Shown piece after piece: positions 22,050 through 32,959 of a stretch of 64,000 nt of DNA (the first letter of the stretch is position 1; each line of letters opens with the position of its first letter). The notes under the pieces were generated by a model. It saw only the letters and a program-made list of their open reading frames with translations. It was not told where the DNA came from and did not search any database. The stretch covers positions 16,159,921 through 16,223,920 of the forward strand of contig CM077005.1 of the NCBI GenBank assembly GCA_039090855.1, in the 5' to 3' direction. The translations under genes were made by a program, and so were the position numbers. The stretch comes from Macrothele yani. Lineage: Eukaryota > Arthropoda > Arachnida > Araneae > Macrothelidae.

Positions 22050-22545
22050 GAGAGTGAGTGAGGTGAGTGTGAGCGAGCGAGAGTGAGAGAGTGGGAGTGA
22101 GTGAGTGAGTGCGGGCAAGAGAGAGAGTGTGCAGGTGTGTGCGCCATTTTCAATCCACTTACAGATGAAGGTCCTCGATATCTCTTCCGCAACTCTTTGA
22201 CTTGAACTATTCTCTTCCATGTCACTCCAGCATGCTTTCAAATTTCATCCACTCACTGCCCACATCAGCTCATTTTCTGGGCCTTTTTCTTGTCCCTTAG
22301 TATCCAGATTAGTATTTCAGTTATCCAATGGTAGTCAGTTCTTGTGGTAACATGTCCAGCCCAGTGCCACTTGAGTGTTCCAGTTTTTACTTAGATCATG
22401 TTCTCATCCATTCATCATTTTCCTATTCCATGAATTCCTCTTCTCATCTTTCCTGGTTATACAAAACATGTACTTCTCCATGCTTATTTGAGTTGTCAGC
22501 AGCCTCTCTGTATGACTTTTTATTTGAGATCCAGGTCTCCAGTTT
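22050..22545 (-). mobile_element. RTE LINE 3' fragment
   Basis: This tracks the 3' part of the RTE copy at 110-490 in the same orientation. Shared phrases on the plus strand are CAATCCACT..GA.GAAGGTC, TTCAAATTTCATCCAC, CATGTCCAGCCCA.TGCCA, TTCTCCATGCTT and TTTGAGTTGTC. It shows the same family jumped more than once locally. A (GTGA)n-rich microsatellite (about 22052-22140) sits at its 3' side. Confidence 0.75.
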
Positions 22546-22569
22546 TTTGAGACAGGAACTGGTAGTACT

Positions 22570-23465
22570 GAATGTAATATAAGTCTAAATGGCACAGTGA
22601 TAGACCAGATGAATGAGTTTGTGTATTTAGGAAGCATGTTTGACAGAGAGAACAAATTGTATGGTGAAATAAGTAGATGAGTGAATTATTCATTGAAAGT
22701 CATAGCTGCTTTGGGAGATTTTCACAGGAATGATGGGTTCTCAAGAGAGTCCCGCATGGCTGTGTATGAATATGTAATTGTTCCTACTCTGATGTATGGC
22801 AGTGAAATCTAGGTACTACAGAAGGAACAACATAGGAGTCGTTTTTTTTTTTTTTTTTTTTTGATAGGAGGTTTAACGACCGCCGTGAGCAACTCAATGG
22901 GCTATAAGCAGTCGCCCGTCCCTAATTTAGGGTCACTGGTTCCAGGGAAGGGAGAGAGCCAGTGCCGTAAGACAAACACAACATCCATGCCTGACCGGGA
23001 TCCGAACCCGGACCCTTACGGACGAATGATCAGAGGCCTACGCCTTAGACCACTGCGCCACCGGGCGGCGGAGTCGTTTGTCATCCTTATCATCAGGAGT
23101 CGTTAGTGTGCTGGAAAAATATGTTACTTACGGGGGGGGGGGACACGTTCTGATTGTGTGAGGAATGAAGATGTGTTGTGGTTGTGTAATGTGAGGCAAA
23201 ATGTTGTTGGGAAGGTGGAGCCTAACATGCTTCAGTGGTTTGACCATGTTGAAAGAATGAGTGATGAGACGCTTACTAAGAAAATATTTTTAGCCCAAGT
23301 GGCAGGGAGGAAAGGCCAAAGAAATCATGGGAAGATCAAATTCAGGAGTGTTTGCATGAGAAAAAGATTATCAGTATGAAATATCGAAGGTCTTGTGTAC
23401 GGCGTGTGATGGATGACAGTGAAGCCCGAGTTGTATGTCAAGATCGATGTATCTGGTAGTTTGTA
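22570..23465 (+). mobile_element. LINE 3' fragment interrupted by a SINE
   Basis: Before the SINE: IDQMNEFVYLGSMFDRENK, then ESRMAVYEYVIVPTLMYGSE, the end of a reverse transcriptase. After the SINE: RNEDVLWLCNVRQNVVGKV, MLQWFDHVERMSDETLTKK and a basic stretch, the GHVERM-type C-terminus. Removing the SINE and one target duplication restores continuity. Stops are present, so it is a dead copy. Confidence 0.75.
22845..23069 (-). mobile_element. tRNA-derived SINE
   Basis: On the minus strand it starts with a class-II tRNA-like head: GCGCAGTGGTCTAAGGCG (A box) near 23062-23044 and a GGTTCGGATCCCGG-type B box near 23010-22996. A body of about 150 bp follows and ends in a poly(A) tail (T-run 22842-22862). 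Exact 10-bp target duplications GGAGTCGTTT lie at 22835-22844 and 23070-23079. Long variable-arm text between the boxes suggests a tRNA-Leu/Ser origin. Confidence 0.9.
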
Positions 23466-23902
23466 TTTCTTTGTAAGGCTAACCTCCGAATCTCAGAGAA
23501 CAGCTTAGTGATACGTATGTATGTCTCCAATTCACAAGTAAGAACTAGAAAGGATGCATTTGATTTAACACTTTCTGTTTAAGATATAGAGGTAGATTAT
23601 CTTGAAAATTGTTCCTGTTTCTTTCAGATGTTCTCCAACCAAGTTTTATACACCTATTAGCTTCTTCTTCGACATGGCCCTTGATTTATATCTGATGCCA
23701 AATGTTCATGTGTGCAGGTATGTTGCTTCTAAATTTCTTGAAAACTATGTTCTACTATGAATGTTTGACTTTGCAGTACTTTAAGAATAATGCTAGCTTT
23801 AACATATTTTTCTGATTTATCAATGACTCTACTGCAAGAAAAAACAAAGCAAATCTTTGAAGAAAAACTCGATGGTGAGAAAGTAATAGTTATTATAATT
23901 AC

Positions 23903-23971
23903 CAGCATCACTACTTCTTTGTTGCCCACAAATTTTGCAAATGTCTTAACAGCATCAGCAGACCATGTATC
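23903..23971 (-). CDS. Tudor protein exon 4: linker helix of eTud
   Basis: A 69-nt minus-strand exon, phase 0 at both ends, with acceptor TTCTTTCAG and donor GTAATT. It encodes 23 residues starting DTWSADAVKTFAKFVGNKE and ending in VML. The W-S-x-x-A/V...F...F pattern is the helix that follows the Tudor barrel in extended Tudor domains. It joins in frame with the exons at 30983-31067 and 14873-15017. On its own it would be easily missed; the phase match on both sides is the main support. Confidence 0.75.
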
Positions 23972-24048
23972 CTGAAAGAATAAAAAATAAGTAAGTATTT
24001 CCCTGTATTTCACCTCTCTCTTACACAAACAAATACTATAAATTTTTT

Positions 24049-24654
24049 GGTCATTCCACGCGAAATAGTCAGATTTTGAATTAATTTTCCATCAACACAT
24101 CTCCGATTCTTACGATTTTTTTTTAATAGGTAGCTACTTCCAACTTATAAAAACCCTGAAAGTTTCAATGTTTTATTTCTGATAGATTAGAAGATATAAT
24201 TTTTTTTGAATTTTGGTGCATGGCGGACATATTTTGTGTAAAAACGCAAATACCTCCGTTATTTAGAATAAAAAGAAATACATAAATCATCATTTTTTCT
24301 TAATTAATGCATTCCTTTTTTACGTTTTGAAAAAAAGGCTCTCCCGTTGCATGTAACTGAAAAACTAAAGAAAATAGAAATTTGTGCATTGCACCAATCG
24401 ATTCCCTTGGGGGAAATTACAACGGAGTGGTGATTTTGGTACTTTTTTTATCCAAACAATGGAGATATTTGAGTTTTTACACGATTAAGGGTCGCCATGC
24501 ATCAGAATTTGAAAATTAATATCTTCTAATCTATGGGAATAAAAGAAAAACTTTTGGGATTTTCATATATTGAGGTGATCTATTCATGAAAAAAAATCAT
24601 AAGAATCGAAGATGGTGTGGTGGATAGCATCTGACGATTTGGCATGGAATGACC
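24049..24654. mobile_element. Palindromic MITE with GGTCATTCC ends
   Basis: A 606-bp element whose two halves are inverted copies: it starts GGTCATTCCACGCGAAAT and ends ATTTGGCATGGAATGACC. The arms are about 235 bp with shared AATATCTTCTAATCTAT and ATTTGAGTTTTTAC-type text, and a spacer of roughly 130 bp. No coding capacity. A solo arm of the same family is at 11229-11473. Superfamily unknown. Confidence 0.8.
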
Positions 24655-25808
24655 GTTTTATGTTGTACACAAAAAGTTGTTCAACTATGGAGGAACACTG
24701 CAGTAATAGAAGACACAGTTTTGTAATGGAGTAGGGTCTAAAATGGACTAGAAACTTGCACAATGTTGGCTTCAAGCAATACAAAAATGTATTTCTCTTG
24801 TTTCTTTTTTTTTCTTTTTTTTTTTTCTTAAATAAATGGAAGACAATTTTTTTAAAAACACACAATAAAAATGTTGAAGTACAATGCTGTCACTAAAGTA
24901 TGTACATAGTAGGGATTCATTCAGCAAAACATATGTAGGGATTCATTTAGCAACCATAATGGCTGTCAATGTAAAATTTGCCCTAAAATGGTAGGTAAAC
25001 TTTTCCACGGTTTACTTCAATCAACAATTATTTTTTTGTAATCTTTCTGCTATGACAGACTGAAGTTAAACAACTAACAAACTATATCAGAGTCCATTTA
25101 ATTCTCCCTTTTCTGGTCTTTCAATTATTATCAAGGCCACGAGTGTTACTAACAGGCAAGAAGTATCTACAAAAAAAAAAAAATCAGTTAAAGAATATTA
25201 AATGAACTAAATAATGCGAGGTGTAACTTAATCCCTGGATAAAACCAAATATAAGTGCTTTCCTAACTGACAAAGTTTTCCACACATGCATACTTTACTG
25301 AAGATCACTTGCTTTCTAGCTGATGCCTGCAACCCCTCCCATGCTTTGCTAATAACAATGATGTACTTACACAGGGTTTTAATTTTATGTATTTAAAAAC
25401 TTCATCCTTTATTTGAAAAAAATAAAAAAAAAAACAAAAAAAACCACTGAGGTCATTTTCTTCATTTTGCTTGATGTCAACATGATGACCAAAAATGTCA
25501 CATGAAACGATCCTACTTAGTAAATTTTGGCATTATGGCCTGATTGCTATCTAAGGGGATTTTTTTTTTTTTTACATATAGTTTTGCAAGGCTTCAATGG
25601 CATTTATAATATTGAGTACACTATGAATGCATTAACTATTTTGAAAAATAAGTTCCATACTACTATTCCCCATCAGATGAACAATTCTGCAGTCTTCCTG
25701 GAATCCTTGTTGGTATAGCAAAGATAAATGGGAGTAGAGCAAAAAATTTCAGAGTTTTTGAGCATCGATGTTTGAAACTGCAAAAGAATGTATGTTTTCT
25801 ACATTAAG
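24655..25808. other. Unassigned intronic-type sequence
   Basis: AT-rich with homopolymer runs and no convincing gene on either strand. It would be intron of the Tudor gene. Confidence 0.4.
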
Positions 25809-25810
25809 TA

Positions 25811-27099
25811 TTAGGTGCTTGAATTAATTCCTGCTGTTGCCCAATAGAGCGCAGCAGTGGTGCACTGTGACCCAGGCCGCACGTGACCTCCCTTGCGCAC
25901 ACACAAACCGTCCGTAGTATGGGCAAAGCATTGTGTGACACGCGATCGGAGGGCACAGAACACGAGTTTGTATCGCATTCACAATGTCGAGTGTTGTACC
26001 AAAAAAGGAGCATTTGCAGGAAGCATTACTCTTCTGCTTTCATCTCAAGAAATCTGCAGCGGAAAGTCATCGTTTGCTAGTGCAGGACTAATGGGAACGT
26101 GCCCTGTTGAAAACAACATGCAGAGAGTGGTTCCGACGCTTCAAAGCCAACGAATATGACATGAAGGACAAAGAGCACCCTGGGCAGCCGAAAAAGTTCG
26201 AAGATGGCACATTGGAGGCCCTATTGAACGAGGATTCATGTCAGATGCTCCACGAATTGTCTGTGAAACACTACGGTTCAATGAGTCAACGGTTAGCAAA
26301 CGTTTAAAGGCAATGGGATCGATCCAGAAGCTCAGGAACTGGATCACACATGCATTGCGAGAAAGCGACATCACTAAACGTGAAACAATGTGTGAATTGG
26401 TGCTGCAACGACACAAACAGAAGGCGTTTTTGCATCGAATAGTGACTAGCGATGCAAAATGGATTCGTTACGACAATCCTAAGCGCAAGAAATCATGGGT
26501 TCGTCCTGGCAAACCATCAACCACCACGCCTAAACCAGACATCCATGGTAGGAAGGTGATGCTGTGCATTCGGTGGGATTAAGTCTGTGTTGTGCATTCT
26601 GTGCTGCTGCAACCCGGTGAAACCATCAACACTGAACGGTACCAACATCAGTTACTCGATGTGAAACGTATACTCACGGAGAAACGGCTGCAATATGCCA
26701 AAAGACATGACAAGATTATTCTTCTCCAAAACAACGTTAGACCTCATATCGCCAAATCCGTGAAGGAACTCTTGGAGGCACTTAGCTGGGAGGTCTTACC
26801 CCACCAGCCTAATCCCCCGGACATTGCTTCCTCAGACTTCCATTTGTTACTGTCGCTACAACATGGCCTGTCGGAGCAGCACTGCTTTTCTGTCGCAGAT
26901 ATCCAAAAATGGCTCGATGAATGGTTCGCCTTGAAAGAACCTGCATTTCTCTACCATGGAATCCATTTGTTACACCAACGGTGGGAAAGGGTCAGCTGCC
27001 AACGGGCACTACTTTGAATAGACTATCCTGTACCATTCTGTGGCAACACACAGGTGTTTGTGTGGCAAAAAAACAGCAGGAATTAATTCAAGCACCTAA
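25811..27099 (+). mobile_element. Full-length mariner, 1289 bp
   Basis: Inverted ends TTAGGTGCTTGAATTAATTC (25811) and its complement ending at 27099 match almost perfectly over about 28 bp. They are flanked by TA at 25809-25810 and 27100-27101. The near-identical TIRs point to a fairly recent insertion, though the transposase is already broken. Confidence 0.92.
25984..27017 (+). pseudogene. mariner transposase, catalytically dead
   Basis: ATG at 25984 begins MSSVVPKKEHLQEALLFCFH and ends at the TGA at 27015. An early stop near 26090 and frame changes near 26240 and 26580 break it. REWFRRFKANEYDMKDKE, HRIVTSDAKWIRYDNPKRK and PPDIASSDFHLL are readable. The usual GDEKW is SDAKW and the usual HDNARPH is QNNVRPH, so the second catalytic Asp is replaced by Asn. 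Length and layout otherwise match a 345-residue mariner transposase. Confidence 0.85.
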
Positions 27100-27431
27100 T
27101 AAATGAATTTCTCTTTGCAGCATTCTTTTAAAGAGGATGGGAATATAATCTTTTTATGTCATGAATTAGCAATTTTTTTGCCATTTTGTTCAATGTTTCG
27201 TTGAGGAAAATAGAGTTATTTTCCTAGATGTTACAGGAACTGATGTCCAAAAAATAATTAAAAAATCAAGGTTTCAAGACCACATAAGTTCATGACATTT
27301 TATTTTATGAGTGCTCCCCAAATCAGTAGTGATTGTGCAGATGGCCAGTTGTATTCAAAATGTAGCCTGTAATACCATGTGTCTAAATCACATTGCGTGT
27401 GCGATTGTAGCTAATAGTTTTTTTTATTTTT

Positions 27432-28474
27432 ATGTCCAAAAGTACGGAGTGTCGTGTAGAGAGGAATGAACATTTCCGACATCTGCTCCTCTACAAGTTT
27501 AACAAGGGATCCACGGCCACCGAGGCTACTTGACAAATTTGTGCTGTGTAGGGAGAGGATGCTATTGCTCTAAGGACAGCCTGCAAATGGTTTGGGCCGT
27601 TTCGAGGTGGCAATTTAAACCTAAATGACTTTCCACGCTTAAGTCGTCCATCTCACTTTAATGAGGATCATTTGAACCATCTCATCCACTTGGATCCGCG
27701 TCAAACTACACACGAATTGCCACCGAGATGAGATGGGATCAGGTCACAATGGTGCGACACCTGGAACATATGGGAAAGGTCCAGAAATCGGGGTCTTCGG
27801 TGCCTCACAATCTCACTCAGGACAACAAGAATCAGTGTGTTGCCATATGTGGTTCCTTGCTTGCCCGCTATCACGAATGTTCTCAGCAACACAAACCCTT
27901 TCTGTCACTTATTGTTACTGAAGATGAAAGGTGATGCCTTTACATGACATTCAGGCATCGGAGGGAATGGTCAAGCTCAAACAAGACACCCACACCTCGT
28001 CCAAAACATGACCTTCATCCTGCGAAGATCATGTTGTGTGTCTGGTGGGACATGGAAGCCATTATTCACTGGGAAAGGCTGTTGAGGAATCGGACCATTA
28101 ACGCTGCACTCTATTGTGAGCAACTCCGCCGTGTGGAGGGAGCAATTCAGCAGAAATGGCCACATTGGCGCCATGATGTTCTTCTCCAACATGATAGCGC
28201 GCGCCCTCACAGTGCAAACATGACCAAAATGGCCATTCAGGACATGAAATGAGAGATCCTTCCACATCCGGCCTATTCCCCAGATGTCACCCCTTCACTC
28301 TATCACCTGTTCCAATCTCTGTTGAATGCACTCTGTGGCAGAATGTTCAACAATGATGTTGATCAGAATTTCTCTGATTTCTTTGCAGCAAAACCTGCAC
28401 ATTTTTTCAACACTGGCATTGCAGACCTATCCAGACATTGGGACACCATCGTAAACAATGGGAGGAATACATAG
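27432..28474 (+). pseudogene. mariner transposase remnant
   Basis: It starts MSKSTECRVERNEHFRHLLL and ends DLSRHWDTIVNN-GRNT at a TAG (28472). Blocks include LNLNDFPRLSRPSHFNEDHL, SLIVTEDERWCLYMTFRHRR (first Asp in the TEDERW motif), KIMLCVWWDMEAIIHWE, LLQHDSARPHSANMTKM (second Asp) and LPHPAYSPDVTPSLYHLF, in which the third catalytic Asp (SDYH) has become Leu. Several frameshifts and stops. It is most like irritans-type mariners by motif. Confidence 0.8.
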
Positions 28475-28509
28475 TTGATTGATTCCATTTTCCCTTGTGA
28501 TGTATAATA

Positions 28510-30047
28510 CACTGCTGGACAATTGCTAACGACGGATCATAAACGGCTATATAGCGCATAAAAAAGTAAGTGCGGTTGGATGCCAAGTGAAATAAAATAA
28601 TGTCAGAATGCCAGGACATTACAAGAAAGCCAATTTATTGTGCTCTGAAATCCAGAAGGCTTTGGAACGTGTTCAAGGGACAAACAGGCCATTTTGTGCA
28701 GAATACGTTAACGTGAAAAATGCAATTACCGTCCGCAGGCGTTCCGGCGTAAGATGTCAACATGGGATATGGCCACCATGGAGGGCGATGCAAGATTCCA
28801 CACGTCGAGTCATGCTTTGCACAACATTATCAAGCAGCTGTTGGGGTAATTTATTCCATTCCTCTGTCAGTGCACGGATGAGGGTGTCCTTGTTTATTGG
28901 AGGGCATTGGCGACCAGCAAGACTCCTCCCCAAAGCATCCCACACATTTTCAATGGGATTCAGATCTGGAGAACGTGCTGGCCATACGAGGCGTTGAATA
29001 TCCTCGCTCTCAAGACACTCCTGGACAGCGACTGTTCGATGACATGTTGCGTTGTTGTCCATGAAAATGAATCTATCACCGACAGCACCACAGAACATGC
29101 GAACATGAGGTAGCAGAACATCATTAATGTATCGTTGGCCAGTCATAGTCCCAGTTGGAAGCACATAGTGACGTACGGCCATTGATCATGATGCCAGCCC
29201 ATACCATGAAACTACATGTAGGATATCGGTTCCTTTCCTGTATGTTTGCTGGACGATATGCAGTACCACTATCACGCCAGATCAGTTGTCGTCGACAATC
29301 AGACGATAGACTGTATCTACTCTCATCTGAGAAGAGGACAGCAGACCAGTGGTTATCAGTCCAATTGCGATGTTGATGGCACCATTGCAAACGGGCGGTA
29401 CGGTGACGTCTGGACAATGGGATGCACACAACAGGACAGCGGGCGTATAGTCCTCCTTCATGCAAACGTCTGGCGACAGTTTTTCGGGAGATCCGCTTGC
29501 CAGTAGCAGCCATAAACTGATTTGCTACCTCACTAGCTGTGCTGCACCAGTGTCTTTTTGTTGATAGCACTATGTACCGATCTTCTGCAGGTGTCGTACT
29601 GCGAACACGACCTCCCCCGTGATGTTTGCTACACTCTCCATTTGTTTGAAATAATTTCCAAAGCCTTGAAACAACACTGTGGCTGACGTCGAACTCCCTG
29701 GCAACATCTGTTATTTTTCGCCCTTCTTCAATCTTGCCAATAATACGGCCATGTGTAAAATCATCTAGGTGATGTCGGGAAGACATACTGAAAATTGCAA
29801 GTTCGTCAATTGATTGTTTCCCTTTCAACTTTGCGTTTGAACAACAACGGTCAATACGCGTCAAATCCTTTATATCTCTTATCAGCGCTTATGACATCAC
29901 GAACAAGTTCGGCAATCCAAAATTTGCATACGCACAACACGTCTTACTGTATCCCGCACTTATGCTAATTTCCACATTTTCCTGCCTTCCATTTTATGGT
30001 TGCTATCGTTGCTACTGTCATCCGTCCTTAGCAATTGTCCGGCAGTG
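28510..30047 (-). mobile_element. Tc1-like element, 1538 bp, nested in mariner
   Basis: Inverted ends CACTGCTGGACAATTGCTAA (28510) and the complement of CACTGCCGGACAATTGCTAA (ending 30047) are flanked by TA at 28508-28509 and 30048-30049. The element carries a nearly complete minus-strand transposase. The TIRs differ at only a few sites, so it is younger than the mariner it sits in. Confidence 0.92.
28757..29786 (-). pseudogene. Tc1-like transposase (DD35E spacing), one frameshift
   Basis: The likely start is the ATG at 29786 (MSSRHHLDDFTHGRIIGKIE); an in-frame upstream ATG at 29864 is less like family N-termini. It has paired HTH regions (ITDVAREFDVSHSVVSRLW; KRISRKTVARRLHEGGL), VLFSDESRYSL (first Asp), IFMDNNATCHRTVAVQECL (second Asp) and SPDLNPIENVWDALGR (Glu). 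The count from second Asp to Glu is 35 residues, i.e. DD35E. One frameshift near 29170-29180 splits it (29124-29864 and 28757-29182); otherwise all domains are intact, giving about 340 residues. Confidence 0.9.
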
Positions 30048-30102
30048 TACATTCCTGTAGTGCGGTGAAAAAAACATCACGAACTTATGCATCCACCCAA
30101 TA

Positions 30103-30982
30103 TTTTTGTGAAGATACTGCCCAACGGCATCAAATGCCGCCTAGATCGACCCCTGACTTCTGAAAAATACTATTTGACTTGGGAAGAAGCATTTGATGCA
30201 GTCATACAGAAAGTGAGATTTTTTTTTTAAAGACACTGTAATGGATAGTGGAGTGCCACGAAAATGTTTTGTATATAAAAGGTACACTTAGGGATTAGCA
30301 CACTATTTAAGAACTTAAAAACACATTTTAAAAAGCATGCTGCAAATTACCGAAGAAAAATACAAATGCTTCTAACAGATTTTTTTTTCAGCCAAAAATT
30401 GCTGACTGACTTAATCAAATCATGAGCAACAAGTATATGGATTTTAAAATTCATGTGGTGACATACTTTGTTACAATGAACATTTCAACATGCATCAAAA
30501 TACATACATTGCAAGTACTGTATTTCAAAATGCAAATATTGCACATGTGTATCCACGTGTATTGCTTTTCACTGTAAAACAAGGGGGGAAATTAAAATTA
30601 AAATACAAAATAAAAAAGACCATTTTAATCATATATTGTACTATGCATTTCAATATGAAGTTTGTTATATTGTGAGCCTAGTTGGGTTCAGAAGTCAACC
30701 ACACAAATAGCAGACAAATTTTAAGTCCCAGGGAGAGTCTGCTATTCAAAGGTTCTACAATGCGTGGGTGCGCGCGAGTGCTACTTTACACGATCACACA
30801 CTTAATACAATAAACATTTCCAAATTCAAAACTAATTAACATGCATAGCTTTTGTAATATTGTCATATCAAAACAGCCAAATGGTAAGTAAACTAGCATA
30901 AAATTTCAAGAACCTACCAACTACAATTACTGCACTAACACACATACACACAGGCTAAACAAACATAATTCTATAATTTTAC
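30103..30982. other. Unassigned intronic-type sequence
   Basis: No gene or repeat family was recognised. Confidence 0.4.
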
Positions 30983-31067
30983 CTTTGTAACAGGAAAAAT
31001 TTCATATAGGCTGCATTCTTTTGCCATGCCAGGAACATTTAAAAATCTTGTCTGTATATTTTTCAAT
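30983..31067 (-). CDS. Tudor protein exon 3: end of Tudor barrel
   Basis: An 85-nt minus-strand exon with acceptor TTTATTCAG and donor GTAAAA, entering in phase 2 and leaving in phase 0. With the split Arg codon from the previous exon it reads RLKNIQTRFLNVPGMAKE and ends EIFPVTK. In Tudor proteins the barrel's last strand (VPVSR-L) is followed by just this kind of F...P..A.EC.L segment. The reading frame is open only in the phase required by its neighbours, which strongly supports it. Confidence 0.78.
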
Positions 31068-31850
31068 CTGAATAAAATGCAAAGAAAAAAAAAACATTTT
31101 ACTCAAAAAAAAAAAAAAAAAAAAAACCAGTGCTTTACATTCACAGTAGGAAAAAAGTTTTTATTCATACAGTTCATCTAGAAAAGTACAAGGTATCCTG
31201 TAAAGTGGAACCATAAGAGACATGATCTATAACTACGTGCATAGTTTGCTCTGAAAAAGAACTACATGAGAATCTGAGTGGTACATAATGAACATCAATG
31301 CGACACAAAAGTCTGTTGCATCCATGGGCATGCACAGCCCACTTTATAGATTTTTAGGCGGTTGTCATCCAAACTTAACTAACGATGGTGTCGCCCAGCA
31401 ATGGATACACAACACTGCCACCACTGTCTCAGAGTGTATGAGAAGATCTTGGGTGCTAACTCTACATAAGGGTGGTATGTCAGTCCTGCCAACCATTTCC
31501 TCAAGTAATCAACTGGGAATTTCTGACAGCAAAAGGATTAGGGCAGATATGAATACATTGTGTGCAAAGCTCTGTAGAACCAGTTATTATGGAATAGTCG
31601 TGATGCATAAGTATTACTTCACCAACCACAACCACCAGTCACACCTTGCATGAGGCAGAGAATGATACAGTTGTTCTCTACAAGTGACAGAAATTGATTT
31701 TGTGGAATGCTAAATCATGCTACACCAAATTCTGATCAAATGGATGGGTGTGGAAGCCAGCAGATAATGGAAGAGGCCTGAACTAGAGAGTGCATTGTGC
31801 TAACAATGAAGTGCTCTCTTCCATATTACAAGTACTGCTCCTAGTGCTGA
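31068..31850. other. Unassigned, with poly(A) run
   Basis: A-run at about 31106-31127, then AT-rich sequence. A 121-codon plus-strand frame at 31288-31653 has no recognisable motif and is not supported as a gene. Confidence 0.4.
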
Positions 31851-31854
31851 GACA

Positions 31855-32955
31855 GGTCAAGCCAGAGCCCGAAAGCCCGAAGAGGAGCTCAGGGCCCAAA
31901 CCAGGCTCAGGCTGCATAATATTTAATATGGTGTATGCTCGGGCGGGCTCGGGCTCAGACACAGAGGGAGTTTTGTATGTTTTAGCATAGGAGAATTTTC
32001 TTATACTTTCTAGCTGATAAAGTATTCTTCGTAATATGGGTCTGGGCGGGGAGTGGGAGACTCTCGGGCGGACTATTTATTCTGAGCTTAGGTAGAAAGT
32101 GTCATAGGCCAGGTATTATGTTTCTGCGGAGAAGGAAACTCGTCTTCAAGAACTATATATAGATACTAAATACAAAACAAAGGTAACTCGTGCTAAAAAG
32201 TCATACTATAAACGACAAACAGTCTTCACACGATATATAAAAGAGTTTTATGATGGAATAAAAACTTTAATGATAGTTTAAAATTTTAAAGCGCGAGACC
32301 TTTCGGGTCCTGCCAACAGGCACCCATCCTTAGATGCAATGAACACATACAGTGGAAGAGGCAGCTTATAAATAGATACATGAATGAACAGATGACGTAC
32401 AATCAATCATCATGAGATACATTGCACATATCCAGTCAGTAACAGCAAAACCATAGTCATTAGCTGGTAGAAACTATGTTGATAATCTGTAAGCAGATAT
32501 TTCCAAGGTTGAGGGATGTTTTTTGGCAATTCATCCTTACAGCAAGTTTCAGATAATTTATCGATGTACAGGCTTTCAGGAAATAACAGTTGAGATTTTG
32601 TATGAGGAGCAGTTAGAATTTTAGAATCTTCGCAAATGGGAATGTAAGTCCCCTTGGTTAAAAGTCGGGATAAAGCAGTGGAAGTTGAGCCATTACGATG
32701 GTCATATTGGTGTAATACTTTATCAACTAGAAAGTAAAAGAAAATGACCATCATAATGGTAGAGGTCCCTTCTCCACTCCCCAGTTCAGAAAGACATTGG
32801 TGATTGCAGGGGTAGAGTGGAAGTCTAGAAGAGATGATTAGGTTAGTCATAGTTTTGGGGATCATTTGGGCCCAAGCCCTGTTTTGTAATATAAAATTCG
32901 GGCTCAGGCTCTTAAAATTGAGCCTGAAGCATGTCAGCTCTGACTGCTACAGACT
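31855..32955. repeat. Repeat bounded by GGGCTCGGGCTC-type GC-rich ends
   Basis: The left side (31861-31960: GCCCGAAAGCCCGAAG, GGGCGGGCTCGGGCTC) and right side (32868-32935: TTTGGGCCCAAGCCC, TTCGGGCTCAGGCTC) look like inverted GC-rich ends of one element. Between them, the minus strand near 32330-32290 reads GGGTGCC, TGTT, GGC..ACCC and GAAAGG, like the 3' end of a Penelope-type element inserted inside. Both calls are weak. Confidence 0.35.
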
Positions 32956-32959
32956 GTTT

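Larger units (their letters stand above)
27272..30100 (+). mobile_element. mariner split by a Tc1-like element
   Basis: The left end near 27272 (CACATAAGTTCATGACATTTT) and the right end (complement of TTGGGTGGATGCATAAGTTC, ending 30100, then TA) form mariner-type inverted ends resembling the irritans group. The transposase remnant occupies 27432-28474. The Tc1-like element at 28510-30047 sits between it and the right end, so it jumped into this mariner. Confidence 0.75.

Noticed and set aside
22041..22241. Open frames with Ser/His/Leu-rich protein
   Set aside because: They translate a (GTGA)n-type microsatellite.
31288..31653. 121-codon plus-strand open frame
   Set aside because: No recognisable motif, no splice or start context and ordinary length for chance in this composition.
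32410..32865. 151-codon minus-strand open frame
   Set aside because: No motif recognised; it lies inside a repeat with GC-rich ends and may be decayed TE text, not a supported gene.
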